Shown here: piece after piece, positions 1-6,256 of the stretch
Position numbering within the stretch: position 1 is the stretch's first letter
Layout of the letters: each line of letters opens with the position of its first letter
Assembly: GCA_947630525.1 (NCBI GenBank)
Contig: CANRHW010000022.1
Span: 1 to 12,878, forward strand
Length of the DNA stretch: 12,878 nucleotides
DNA from: an uncultured Clostridia bacterium
GTDB taxonomy: Bacteria; Bacillota; Clostridia; UMGS1883
Direction: 5' to 3'
Notes under the pieces: generated by a model
The model's input: only the letters and a program-made list of their open reading frames with translations
Told to the model about the DNA's origin: nothing
The model's database searches: none
Translations under genes and position numbers: made by a program

Positions 1-630
1 CTTGTAGACCTCCTCCGCCCCGTCAAGGTCGCCCCGCTCCAGATACCATGTTCCCATGTTGTCGGCAATAGTGCGGTCGTCAGAGTTATAGTCATAGGCC
101 TCTTTAAGGAAAGCCTCCGTCTCCTCCGTCAGGGATGGGTCGTTTTTGCACTTTTCCATTTGCAGCAGGCCCATGGTTCCGTAGGTATCTGTGGCGGGCA
201 TGGAGGCGTGGGCCTCCTTCATTGTCTCATAGGCCTCGTCAAGGCGGCCGTCCTTCCATAGGAGGATGGCCTTGTTGTGCTTCGCGCGGCAGATATCGGC
301 CTTTGTGCCCTTGCCATCGGCAATATATTTGTCCAGAACCTCATAGGCCTTTTCGTTCATTTTTTCGCGGATAAGGCAATAGCTGTAATACACAACCATA
401 TTGCTTTTGAGCTTGCCGGTGCTATAGGCCTTCTCCATTAGCTCAAGGCCTTTTTTGCGGTCGCCCTTGTTGTAAATGCCGTTGCCCCGGAGCATCAGGA
501 TATCGGCCCATTTTACGATGGCAAAAACCGCGATGAACACTACTACCGCCGCAAAGCCGGCCCAGGCCCCCACATAGTGGTTAAGGGCCACCACGGCCGC
601 CACCACGGCAACGATTATAAGCAAATTCAT
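1..630 (-). CDS. Membrane-anchored tetratricopeptide-repeat (TPR) protein, partial (C-terminus beyond window)
   Basis: The leftward reading frame is open from an ATG at 628-630 to the window edge, giving 210 codons with no stop; the C-terminus is missing. The start is set by an AGGAGAC ribosome binding site six bases upstream. Residues 2-16 and about 22-39 are strongly hydrophobic (two closely spaced membrane helices, or a hairpin anchor). The rest is hydrophilic and helical, with TPR-like helix pairs and spacing, for example KGDRKKGLELMEKAY near residue 55, a pair near 90-105, DGRLDEAYETMKEAH near 125, and RGDLDGAEEVYK at the edge. TPR arrays bind other proteins; the partner cannot be told from sequence. 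It lies 48 bp downstream of asnS on the same strand with no terminator between, so co-transcription is likely. The fold call is good; the cellular role is unknown. Confidence 0.75.
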   Translation of the reverse strand, partial: MNLLIIVAVVAAVVALNHYVGAWAGFAAVVVFIAVFAIVKWADILMLRGNGIYNKGDRKKGLELMEKAYSTGKLKSNMVVYYSYCLIREKMNEKAYEVLDKYIADGKGTKADICRAKHNKAILLWKDGRLDEAYETMKEAHASMPATDTYGTMGLLQMEKCKNDPSLTEETEAFLKEAYDYNSDDRTIADNMGTWYLERGDLDGAEEVYK

Positions 631-678
631 TTATAAGTCTCCTTTCGGTTTGATATGGGATAGGCGCCATGCAAAGTA

Positions 679-2073
679 TTAGAAATCCGCGCTGCCCGCC
701 GTCCTTGGGAAGCTCTGCACGTCGCGGATATTCTGCACGCCGGTGATATACATGAGCGCCCGCTCAAAGCCCAGGCCGAAGCCGGCATGCCGGGCTGTGC
801 CGTAGCGGCGCAAATCCAAATACCACCAATAATCCTCCTCACGCAGGCCCAGCTCCGCCATACGGGCGGAGAGGAGGTCAAGGCGCTCTTCGCGCTGGCT
901 GCCGCCGATTATCTCGCCCACGCCGGGAACCAGGCAGTCCATGGCGGCAACGGTTTTGCCGTCGTCGTTGAGGCGCATATAAAAGGCCTTGATATCCTTG
1001 GGATAGTCGGTGACGAACACCGGCCGCTTAAATATCTTTTCGGTGAGGTAACGCTCGTGCTCCGTCTGTAGGTCAACGCCCCAGTCAACGGGATATTCAA
1101 ACTTTTCACCGCTGTTTTTGAGGAGCTCCACGGCCTCGGTATAGGTCACGCGGGCAAAGTCGGAACCGAGCACGGAGCCTAAGCGCTCCAAGAGCCCCTT
1201 GTCCACAAATTTGTTAAAAAACTCCATTTCCTCGGGGGCGTTGTCGAGCACATACTTTATTATATATTTCAGCATATCCTCGGCCAGGGCCATATCGTCT
1301 TCCAGGTCGGCGAAGGCTATTTCCGGCTCGACCATCCAAAATTCCGCCCCATGGCGGGGAGTGTTGCTGTTTTCGGCCCGGAAGGTAGGGCCGAAGGTAT
1401 AGATAGAGCCCAGCGCCATAGCGTGGGTTTCGCCGCTGAGCTGACCGCTGACGGTGAGGTTGGCGGCCTTGCCGAAAAAGTCCTTTGACCAGTCCACCGT
1501 TCCCTCGGGAGTGCGGGGCGGGTCATTAACGTCCAGCGTGGTTATGCGGAACATTTCGCCCGCGCCCTCACAGTCGCTGGCGGTGATTATCGGCGTATGC
1601 ACATAGACAAAACCGCGCTCGTTGAAAAATTTGTGTATGGCATAGGCCAGTACGCCGCGCACTCTGAACACCGCCGAAAACAGATTTGTCCTTGGCCGCA
1701 GGTGAGCGATGGTGCGCAGATACTCGTTGCTGTGGCGCTTCTTCTGCAAGGGATAGTCCGGCGTCGAGGGGCCCTCGACCTCCGCCCCGTCCGCCACCAG
1801 CTCAAAGGGCTGCTTGGCGCCGGGGGTAAGGCGTATCTCGCCCTCGAACCACAGGGCCGCCCCCACGTTTTGCGAGATTATGTCGTCATAATTTTCCAGG
1901 CGGCTGCGTTCAACGACCACCTGTAGGCACTCAAAAAAGCTGCCGTCGTTCAGCGACACAAAGCCAAAGGCCCCGGACGAACGTATGCTGCGCACCCAGC
2001 CGGCGGTGCGTATCCGCCGTCCGTCAGCAAGCGTTTCGGGCCGGTAAAGCTCTCTTATGGTAGTACGTTCCAT
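679..2073 (-). CDS. asnS: Asparaginyl-tRNA synthetase (class IIb)
   Basis: This enzyme charges tRNA-Asn with asparagine in the cytoplasm, using ATP. At 464 residues it has normal full length. Residues about 20-110 form the OB-fold anticodon-binding domain ([21 protein letters not shown]). The class II catalytic core follows: motif 1 around 149-163 (ending in HTPII), motif 2 with [20 protein letters not shown] around 226-245, and motif 3 with GFGLGFER at 431-438. The HAMALGS segment before motif 2 and the C-terminal RDVQSFPRT are typical of AsnRS rather than AspRS or LysRS. The ATG at 2071-2073 has an AGGAGAT ribosome binding site just upstream. A good sigma-A promoter lies about 75 bp upstream. 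It is the first gene of a leftward unit with the TPR gene. A direct AsnRS suggests this organism need not rely only on the tRNA-dependent amidation route for Asn-tRNA. Confidence 0.97.
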   Translation of the reverse strand: MERTTIRELYRPETLADGRRIRTAGWVRSIRSSGAFGFVSLNDGSFFECLQVVVERSRLENYDDIISQNVGAALWFEGEIRLTPGAKQPFELVADGAEVEGPSTPDYPLQKKRHSNEYLRTIAHLRPRTNLFSAVFRVRGVLAYAIHKFFNERGFVYVHTPIITASDCEGAGEMFRITTLDVNDPPRTPEGTVDWSKDFFGKAANLTVSGQLSGETHAMALGSIYTFGPTFRAENSNTPRHGAEFWMVEPEIAFADLEDDMALAEDMLKYIIKYVLDNAPEEMEFFNKFVDKGLLERLGSVLGSDFARVTYTEAVELLKNSGEKFEYPVDWGVDLQTEHERYLTEKIFKRPVFVTDYPKDIKAFYMRLNDDGKTVAAMDCLVPGVGEIIGGSQREERLDLLSARMAELGLREEDYWWYLDLRRYGTARHAGFGLGFERALMYITGVQNIRDVQSFPRTAGSADF

Positions 2074-2098
2074 ATGCTGATCTCCTTTTTAGCGTAAA

Positions 2099-2122
2099 TC
2101 GGGAACAAATCCCCATTCCCGA
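2099..2122 (-). other. Short hairpin in the asnS 5' leader
   Basis: TCGGGAA at 2099-2105 and TTCCCGA at 2116-2122 form a 7-bp inverted repeat with a 10-nt loop, between the predicted transcription start and the ribosome binding site of asnS. There is no run of U after it in the leftward direction, so it is not a typical terminator. The leader is too short for a T-box and lacks its signature sequence. It may stabilise the RNA or bind a protein. Confidence 0.4.
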
Positions 2123-2146
2123 CCTCCGATACTTTTCACTTTTATA

Positions 2147-2175
2147 ATTATCTCACAAAAAAAGAATTTTGTCCA
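2147..2175 (-). promoter_or_regulatory. Sigma-A-type promoter for asnS
   Basis: Read leftward, a -35 TGGACA (complement of 2170-2175) and a -10 GATAAT (complement of 2147-2152) are separated by exactly 17 bp in an AT-rich stretch. The transcript would start near 2140, giving a leader of about 65 nt before the asnS ATG. Confidence 0.65.
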
Positions 2176-2205
2176 TACTTTATTGTGAAATTTTTCCTAA
2201 ACTTC

Positions 2206-2234
2206 TTGACTTTATAAAAATTTTGATATAAAAT
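2206..2234 (+). promoter_or_regulatory. Sigma-A-type promoter for the membrane protein gene at 2273
   Basis: TTGACT at 2206-2211 and TAAAAT at 2229-2234 are separated by 17 bp. The predicted start is near 2241, giving a leader of about 30 nt that contains an AGGAGG ribosome binding site at 2259-2264. It is divergent from the asnS promoter about 30 bp to the left. Confidence 0.75.
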
Positions 2235-2272
2235 AGATATTAGTGTACAATATGACTTAGGAGGAGACACTC

Positions 2273-2830
2273 ATGAAAAGAAAAACCACGGCTCCCGCTT
2301 CGGGCGCTTCAACTGATATAAAGGCCGAGCGCAAGAGAGAGACCGAAAAACTGTCCGACAAGGCGGTGCTGGTTTCGGCCCTGGCTATACTGTACGCAAT
2401 TTTGCTGCTGTTTCTTCAAAGCATGGGGAAAAGCAGCCTCACCGCCTCCGGCGCGGTGACTTTTATGAAGATACTTTTCTGGGGCAGCATCGCGGGCGCC
2501 ATTGCCTTTGCTGTCTGGGCCGCATATAAGGAGCGGCGGGGAATGCTGCTGTACAGCGGCATCTTCCTGTTTGTGCTCTGGGCCTCGGCGGTAATACTTT
2601 ACTGCGGTTATTGGGATAGGGGCTTCGCCATAGTGTATGCGGGGCTTTTCATTGCCTTTGTGCTGGTTCACGTGTATGTTAGGCTGCGCGTCATGGGCAA
2701 GCTGAGCTCCGGCGGGGCTATGACGGCTTTCGTAATTGTGGCGGCCGCGCTTTTCGCCCTGCTGACCTTGTGCGCCGTGGGCATACGGCTGGGCTGGCTC
2801 AACGGCCTGCTTGGAATGATAAGCATATAA
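2273..2830 (+). CDS. Hypothetical five-helix integral membrane protein
   Basis: A 185-residue protein that I do not recognise as a named family. The first 30 residues are hydrophilic and charged (KAERKRETEKLSDK), followed by five hydrophobic segments at about 32-51, 61-84, 91-111, 117-137 and 150-171, with short charged connectors such as KERR at 86-89. No catalytic motif, cysteine motif or signal-peptide cleavage site stands out. The start is well supported: AGGAGG at 2259-2264 lies eight bases before the ATG, with a good promoter upstream. A strong terminator shortly after the stop makes it a single-gene transcription unit. The coding call is strong because of the promoter, ribosome binding site and terminator together. 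Function is unknown. Confidence 0.85.
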   Translation: MKRKTTAPASGASTDIKAERKRETEKLSDKAVLVSALAILYAILLLFLQSMGKSSLTASGAVTFMKILFWGSIAGAIAFAVWAAYKERRGMLLYSGIFLFVLWASAVILYCGYWDRGFAIVYAGLFIAFVLVHVYVRLRVMGKLSSGGAMTAFVIVAAALFALLTLCAVGIRLGWLNGLLGMISI

Positions 2831-2863
2831 AACTAATGCCAATTAAAATTATCAATTCGTGGC

Positions 2864-2898
2864 CGGAACAAGCGTTACAACGCTTGTTCCGATTTTTT
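2864..2898 (+). terminator. Intrinsic terminator after the membrane protein gene
   Basis: A perfect 11-bp stem, CGGAACAAGCG (2864-2874) with CGCTTGTTCCG (2881-2891), closes a TTACAA loop and is followed by ATTTTTT. No matching A-run lies on its left side, so it acts only on rightward transcription. Confidence 0.92.
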
Positions 2899-3019
2899 AT
2901 GAAATCGAAAAATGGCTCACGCCGCGGCTTCTCCTTTTCCACAATTTGCAAGAAAAGCGCCGTAGCAAAGACGGAGAGTCTATTTTTGCGCCCATTTTTA
3001 AATTTTTTGTAAAATACTA

Positions 3020-3048
3020 TTGACACGTTTGAAAAAAAAGTATATAAT
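3020..3048 (+). promoter_or_regulatory. Perfect-consensus sigma-A promoter for rny
   Basis: TTGACA at 3020-3025 and TATAAT at 3043-3048 with a 17-bp spacer: both hexamers match consensus at every base. The predicted start is near 3055, leaving a leader of about 54 nt. The 120 bp between the preceding terminator and this promoter contain nothing else I can identify. Confidence 0.92.
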
Positions 3049-3108
3049 GTAAGTGTATTTTTGTGCCCTTTGCATAAAAATTTAATATATACAGAAGGAG
3101 GTGTTTCA

Positions 3109-4668
3109 ATGGAAGCAGTTCTTATCGCCATTGCTGTAGTCCTCCTGGTTTTGATTCCGATAACAGGTTTTATCTGCTTTAAAAAGGGTATTGACCATAG
3201 AAAGAAAATTGCAGAAGCCGAGATAGGCAGCGCTGAGGAGCAGGCCGACAGGATTTTATCCGAGGCAGCGTCCGAGGCTGAGAACAAAAAGCGCGTGGCT
3301 CTTGTGGAGGCTAAGGAAGAAATTCTTAAGTCCAAGAACGAGGCCGAGCGCGAGTTCAAGGAGCGCCGTAACGAGATCAGCAGACAGGAAAGACGCATAC
3401 AGCAGAAAGAAGAAAATCTTGATAAAAAGACCGACGCACTCGAAAAGAAGGACGAGCTTTTGAACAAGAAGATCAAGGCCGCCGAGGCAAGGCAGGCCGA
3501 GATCGACGAGCTTCACAAAAAGGAGACCGAGGTTCTGGAAAGGCTCAGCGGTCTGACAGCGGAAGAGGCTAAGGAATATTTACTGCGCAACATTGAAAGC
3601 GAGGTCCGCCACGAGGCGGCCATCATGATCAAAGAAATTGAAACTCAGGCTAAGGAGGAAGCTGATAAAAAAGCAAAGGACATTATCAGCACCGCCATTC
3701 AGAAATGCGCCGCGGACCATGTGGCCGAAACTACGGTCAGCGTCGTATCCCTGCCTAATGATGAAATGAAAGGCCGTATCATCGGCCGCGAGGGACGCAA
3801 TATTCGCGCCCTGGAAACACTTACCGGCATAGACCTCATTATTGACGACACGCCGGAGGCGGTCATTCTTTCGGGCTTTGATCCCATTCGCAGAGAAGTT
3901 GCCCGCGTGGCTCTTGAAAAACTTATTACCGACGGACGTATCCACCCCGCCCGTATTGAAGAAATGGTGGAACGCGCCAAAAAGGAGGTTGACGCCGAAA
4001 TCAAGCAGGAGGGCGAGCAGGCCACCTTTGACACCGGCGTACACGGGCTCCATCCCGAGCTTATAAAGCTGCTGGGCAAGCTCAAATTCCGTACAAGCTA
4101 TGGGCAGAACGTGCTCAAGCACTCCATGGAGGTCGCCTATCTTTCGGGCATTATGGCCGGCGAATTGGGCGTGGACGTAACTATCGCCAAGCGCGCCGGT
4201 CTGCTCCACGACATAGGCAAGGCCGTTGACCATGAAATCGAGGGCAGCCATGTCAGCATAGGCGTGGACCTTGCCAGGAAATATCACGAGGGCAAGGAGG
4301 TCATTCACGCTATCGAGGCTCACCACGGCGACGTGGAGCCGTCCACCGTTATCGCCTGCATAGTTCAGGCCGCCGACGCTATCAGCGCGGCAAGGCCCGG
4401 CGCACGGCGCGAGAACATTGAGACTTACATAAAGCGTCTCCAAAGGCTGGAGGAAATTGCCAACTCCTTTAACGGAGTGAACAATTCCTATGCAATCCAG
4501 GCCGGCCGCGAGATACGCATTATGGTTAAGCCCGAACAGGTGGGCGACGAGGATATGAATTTTATCGCCCGGGAGATCTGTAAGAAGATAGAAAGCGATT
4601 TGGAATACCCCGGTCAGATCAAAGTGAACCTTATACGCGAAACACGGACAATAGACTACGCAAAATAA
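3109..4668 (+). CDS. rny: Ribonuclease Y
   Basis: Membrane-anchored endoribonuclease that starts bulk mRNA decay in many Bacillota. The 519-residue length matches the family. Order: an N-terminal membrane helix (about 3-24), a long charged coiled coil (about 28-200, rich in K, E, R and A), a KH RNA-binding domain with [12 protein letters not shown] (GxxG loop at 226-229), and an HD phosphohydrolase domain with His338 in LKHSMEVA and His367-Asp368 in LLHDIGK, then HH in EAHHGDVE. The ATG at 3109 is preferred because AAGGAGG lies at 3095-3101, seven bases before it. An in-frame TTG at 3061 would add 16 residues, but it lies within a few bases of the predicted transcription start and has no ribosome binding site. 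The gene has its own perfect promoter. recA or cinA, its neighbours in Bacilli, are not beside it here. Confidence 0.97.
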   Translation: MEAVLIAIAVVLLVLIPITGFICFKKGIDHRKKIAEAEIGSAEEQADRILSEAASEAENKKRVALVEAKEEILKSKNEAEREFKERRNEISRQERRIQQKEENLDKKTDALEKKDELLNKKIKAAEARQAEIDELHKKETEVLERLSGLTAEEAKEYLLRNIESEVRHEAAIMIKEIETQAKEEADKKAKDIISTAIQKCAADHVAETTVSVVSLPNDEMKGRIIGREGRNIRALETLTGIDLIIDDTPEAVILSGFDPIRREVARVALEKLITDGRIHPARIEEMVERAKKEVDAEIKQEGEQATFDTGVHGLHPELIKLLGKLKFRTSYGQNVLKHSMEVAYLSGIMAGELGVDVTIAKRAGLLHDIGKAVDHEIEGSHVSIGVDLARKYHEGKEVIHAIEAHHGDVEPSTVIACIVQAADAISAARPGARRENIETYIKRLQRLEEIANSFNGVNNSYAIQAGREIRIMVKPEQVGDEDMNFIAREICKKIESDLEYPGQIKVNLIRETRTIDYAK

Positions 4669-4671
4669 CTC

Positions 4672-4700
4672 TTGACCTTTAAACAAAAAGGGTGTATAAT
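4672..4700 (+). promoter_or_regulatory. Sigma-A promoter for the nadK-argR-recN operon
   Basis: TTGACC at 4672-4677 and TATAAT at 4695-4700 with a 17-bp spacer, starting only three bases after the rny stop codon. The predicted transcription start, near 4707, falls inside the palindrome at 4702-4719. Confidence 0.85.
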
Positions 4701-4701
4701 T

Positions 4702-4719
4702 GATGTATAATTATACATC
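4702..4719 (+). promoter_or_regulatory. 18-bp perfect palindrome matching an ARG box (candidate ArgR operator)
   Basis: GATGTATAATTATACATC is a perfect dyad. Its centre, TGTATAATTATACA, fits the ARG-box core pattern TGNATNNNNATNCA known for ArgR/AhrC. A further TGTATAATT half-site lies one helical turn upstream (4693-4701), overlapping the -10 box. The site covers the predicted transcription start, where bound repressor would block polymerase. argR is the second gene downstream, so autoregulation is the simple reading. No binding data are available. Confidence 0.65.
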
Positions 4720-4728
4720 CGGCAGGAG

Positions 4729-4756
4729 GACCCCGGGTGCACGCCCGGGGTCTTTT
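4729..4756 (+). terminator. Terminator-like hairpin between rny and nadK (rny terminator and/or nadK attenuator)
   Basis: GACCCCGGG (4729-4737) pairs with CCCGGGGTC (4744-4752) across a 6-nt loop and is followed by TTTT. The stem is very GC-rich but the U-run is short. It lies downstream of the nadK promoter, so it would act both on rny read-through and on transcripts from that promoter. The strong AGGAGG at 4724-4729 abuts and partly enters the stem. Confidence 0.6.
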
Positions 4757-4826
4757 GCTTAAACCGAAAGGGGAACGAAGCTGCCCCGAATACTCATCTC
4801 ACCCAAAGGCAGGTGTAAGTTCGTGA
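4737..4826 (+). CDS. Possible 29-codon leader peptide ahead of nadK
   Basis: A GTG at 4737-4739 lies seven bases after a strong AGGAGG (4724-4729) and opens a 29-codon frame ending in TGA at 4824-4826. That stop overlaps the GTG start of nadK (4823-4825) by a GTGA junction, typical of translational coupling. The peptide is short and basic, begins MHARGLLLKPKGERSC, and matches no family I know. Its start codon lies in the loop and arm of the terminator-like hairpin, so translating it and forming that hairpin would be mutually exclusive. It contains two Arg codons (CGG, CGA), too few to claim arginine-sensing attenuation. The strong ribosome binding site and exact overlap favour it; the short length and the alternative view of this sequence as just a terminator count against it. 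Confidence 0.4.
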   Translation: MHARGLLLKPKGERSCPEYSSHPKAGVSS

Positions 4827-5656
4827 AAAACATTGCCCTAGTGGTCAATTTTGAAAAAGGGAACGCCCGCCTCGGAGCACTGCGCCTTATCGAGGTCCTG
4901 CGCGGCCGGGCGGCGGTCTATTGCGATATGGCCGGGCGGGGGCGGCTGCCGGCGGAGGCCCTGGCGGACCGGGAGCTGTTTACCCTCTGCCCGACCGTAG
5001 TTACCCTTGGCGGCGACGGCACAATAATCAGCACCGCCGGCCGCTGCGCCCCATACAAAAACATACTCATCGGCGTAAATCTGGGGCGGCTGGGATTTTT
5101 GGCTACCTTGGAGGCCGAGCCCGTGGAGCGCACGGCGGATTTCATACTTTCGGACGTAAAGTACCGCGAACGAACTATGCTGTCCTGCCGCATACGCCGG
5201 GCGGGCGGCGAGACCGAAACGGAGCGTCACGCCCTTAACGACGTGGTGCTTTCCAGAGGGGCGGGGCGGCTGCACCGCATCGAGGCCGAAATGGATGGGC
5301 GGCCGCTCACAAAGGTGAGGGCGGACGGCTTAGTCGTGGCCACGCCCACGGGCTCTACCGCATATTCCCTTTCCGCCGGGGGGCCTATCGCCGCTCCCGA
5401 CATGGATCTGTTCATACTCTCCCCCATCTGCCCCCACAATCTGTCGGCCAGGCCTATGGTGCTGCCTACGGACAGGGTAATAACCCTGACCACCGCCGAC
5501 GGGGCGATAGTCACCGTAGACGGGCGCAATATCGGCTCTATTGAAGCGGGCGACCGGGTGGAGATACGTAAAAGCCCATACATCACTTGCCTGGCCGAGG
5601 CTCCCGGCAGCGACTTTTACGAACTGGCACGGAAAAAACTGACCGAAAATATATGA
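4823..5656 (+). CDS. nadK: NAD kinase
   Basis: Cytoplasmic ATP- or polyphosphate-dependent kinase that makes NADP from NAD (also called ppnK). The 277-residue length is typical. Family motifs are present in order: GGDGT at 63-67, NLGRLGFL at 86-93, the nucleotide-site Asn-Asp at 139-140 (ALNDVVLSRG), TPTGSTAYSLSAGGP at 174-188, and PICPHNLSARP at 201-211. The GTG at 4823 gives the expected N-terminus MKNIALVVNF. It has only a weak AGGTG site (4811-4815), so coupling to the small ORF that overlaps its start may matter. In many Bacillota nadK follows tlyA and precedes argR and recN. Here the argR-recN side is kept, but rny stands upstream instead of tlyA. Confidence 0.95.
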   Translation: MKNIALVVNFEKGNARLGALRLIEVLRGRAAVYCDMAGRGRLPAEALADRELFTLCPTVVTLGGDGTIISTAGRCAPYKNILIGVNLGRLGFLATLEAEPVERTADFILSDVKYRERTMLSCRIRRAGGETETERHALNDVVLSRGAGRLHRIEAEMDGRPLTKVRADGLVVATPTGSTAYSLSAGGPIAAPDMDLFILSPICPHNLSARPMVLPTDRVITLTTADGAIVTVDGRNIGSIEAGDRVEIRKSPYITCLAEAPGSDFYELARKKLTENI

Positions 5657-5661
5657 CTAAG

Positions 5662-5698
5662 AAGCTCCCGCCTCTAAGGCGGTTCCGCTTGATTTTTT
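5662..5698 (+). terminator. Possible intrinsic terminator or attenuator between nadK and argR
   Basis: CCGCCT (5668-5673) and AGGCGG (5677-5682) form a 6-bp stem with a 3-nt loop. It is extended after an internal loop by AAGC (5662-5665) with GCTT (5687-5690), and followed by GATTTTTT. Fold plus U-run suggests partial termination inside the operon, but the asymmetric internal loop weakens the call. Confidence 0.45.
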
Positions 5699-5712
5699 CA
5701 GCAGGTAATTCA

Positions 5713-5751
5713 GTTTTCTGCCGAAAACGCTCTATGACGGGCCCTTGGCCC
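5713..5751 (+). other. Two further small hairpins in the argR leader
   Basis: GTTTTC (5713-5718) with GAAAAC (5723-5728) encloses a TGCC loop. GGGCC (5739-5743) with GGCCC (5747-5751) encloses CTT. With the hairpin at 5662-5698 they fill most of the 119-nt nadK-argR gap, just ahead of the argR ribosome binding site. No promoter with good hexamers is visible in the gap. Confidence 0.35.
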
Positions 5752-5775
5752 CTATTGAAATCGGAGGTATGACCC

Positions 5776-6228
5776 ATGCGAATAAAAAGACAGAACGCCA
5801 TATTAAAGCTCATTGGCGAGGGCGACATCGAGACCCAGCAGGAGCTTACGGACGCCCTGTGCAAAATCGGCTTTGACGTGACTCAGGCCACGGTGTCCCG
5901 CGATATAAAGGAGCTGCGCATCGTCAAGCGCCTCAACGAAAACGGCCGCTATGTCTACGCCCAAAGCGGAATAAACAGCGACGCGGACATGAACGAACGT
6001 TTTAACATAATTTTTGAAAAAAGCGTCGTGTCGATAGAATACGCCGTCAACAATATAGTTGTCAAGACCCTGAGCGGCATGGCTCAGGCGGCCGGGGCGG
6101 CCCTCGACGCCATGGACCTGCCGGAGGTTGTGGGCACCATCGCCGGCGACGATACGATCATAATGGTAGTTCGCAGCGAAGAAAGTGCGCGCCGTCTGGT
6201 TTATAAACTGCGCAGCATGACGGAATAG
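5776..6228 (+). CDS. argR: Arginine repressor ArgR/AhrC
   Basis: Arginine-responsive hexameric DNA-binding regulator; its family represses arginine synthesis and can activate catabolism. The 150-residue length matches AhrC. The N-terminal winged helix (about 1-65) has the recognition sequence TQATVSRDIKEL, with the conserved Ser41-Arg42. The C-terminal oligomerisation and arginine-binding domain (about 80-150) has GTIAGDDT at 120-127, whose two Asp residues bind arginine. The ATG at 5776 follows a GGAGG (5763-5767) by eight bases. An ATG at 5769 is too close to that site and out of frame. It sits between nadK and recN, a conserved location in Bacillota. A perfect ARG-box-like palindrome at the operon promoter points to autoregulation. 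Confidence 0.95.
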   Translation: MRIKRQNAILKLIGEGDIETQQELTDALCKIGFDVTQATVSRDIKELRIVKRLNENGRYVYAQSGINSDADMNERFNIIFEKSVVSIEYAVNNIVVKTLSGMAQAAGAALDAMDLPEVVGTIAGDDTIIMVVRSEESARRLVYKLRSMTE

Positions 6229-6256
6229 CAAAAGCCATAATCGAGGTGGCGTTTTT

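Noticed and set aside
2969..2987. AGAC/GTCT hairpin followed by ATTTTT upstream of the rny promoter
   Set aside because: Only four base pairs; a far stronger terminator already lies 80 bp upstream, so a second functional one is not supported.
3061..3108. In-frame TTG at 3061 that would lengthen RNase Y by 16 residues
   Set aside because: It lies only about six bases from the predicted transcription start and has no ribosome binding site. The ATG at 3109 has a perfect AAGGAGG at ideal spacing and gives the normal family length and N-terminal membrane helix.
3580..4686. Long antisense open frame (368 codons) opposite rny
   Set aside because: It mirrors a strongly supported RNase Y gene, has no family motifs and no ribosome binding site of note. 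Long antisense frames are expected in GC-rich coding DNA.
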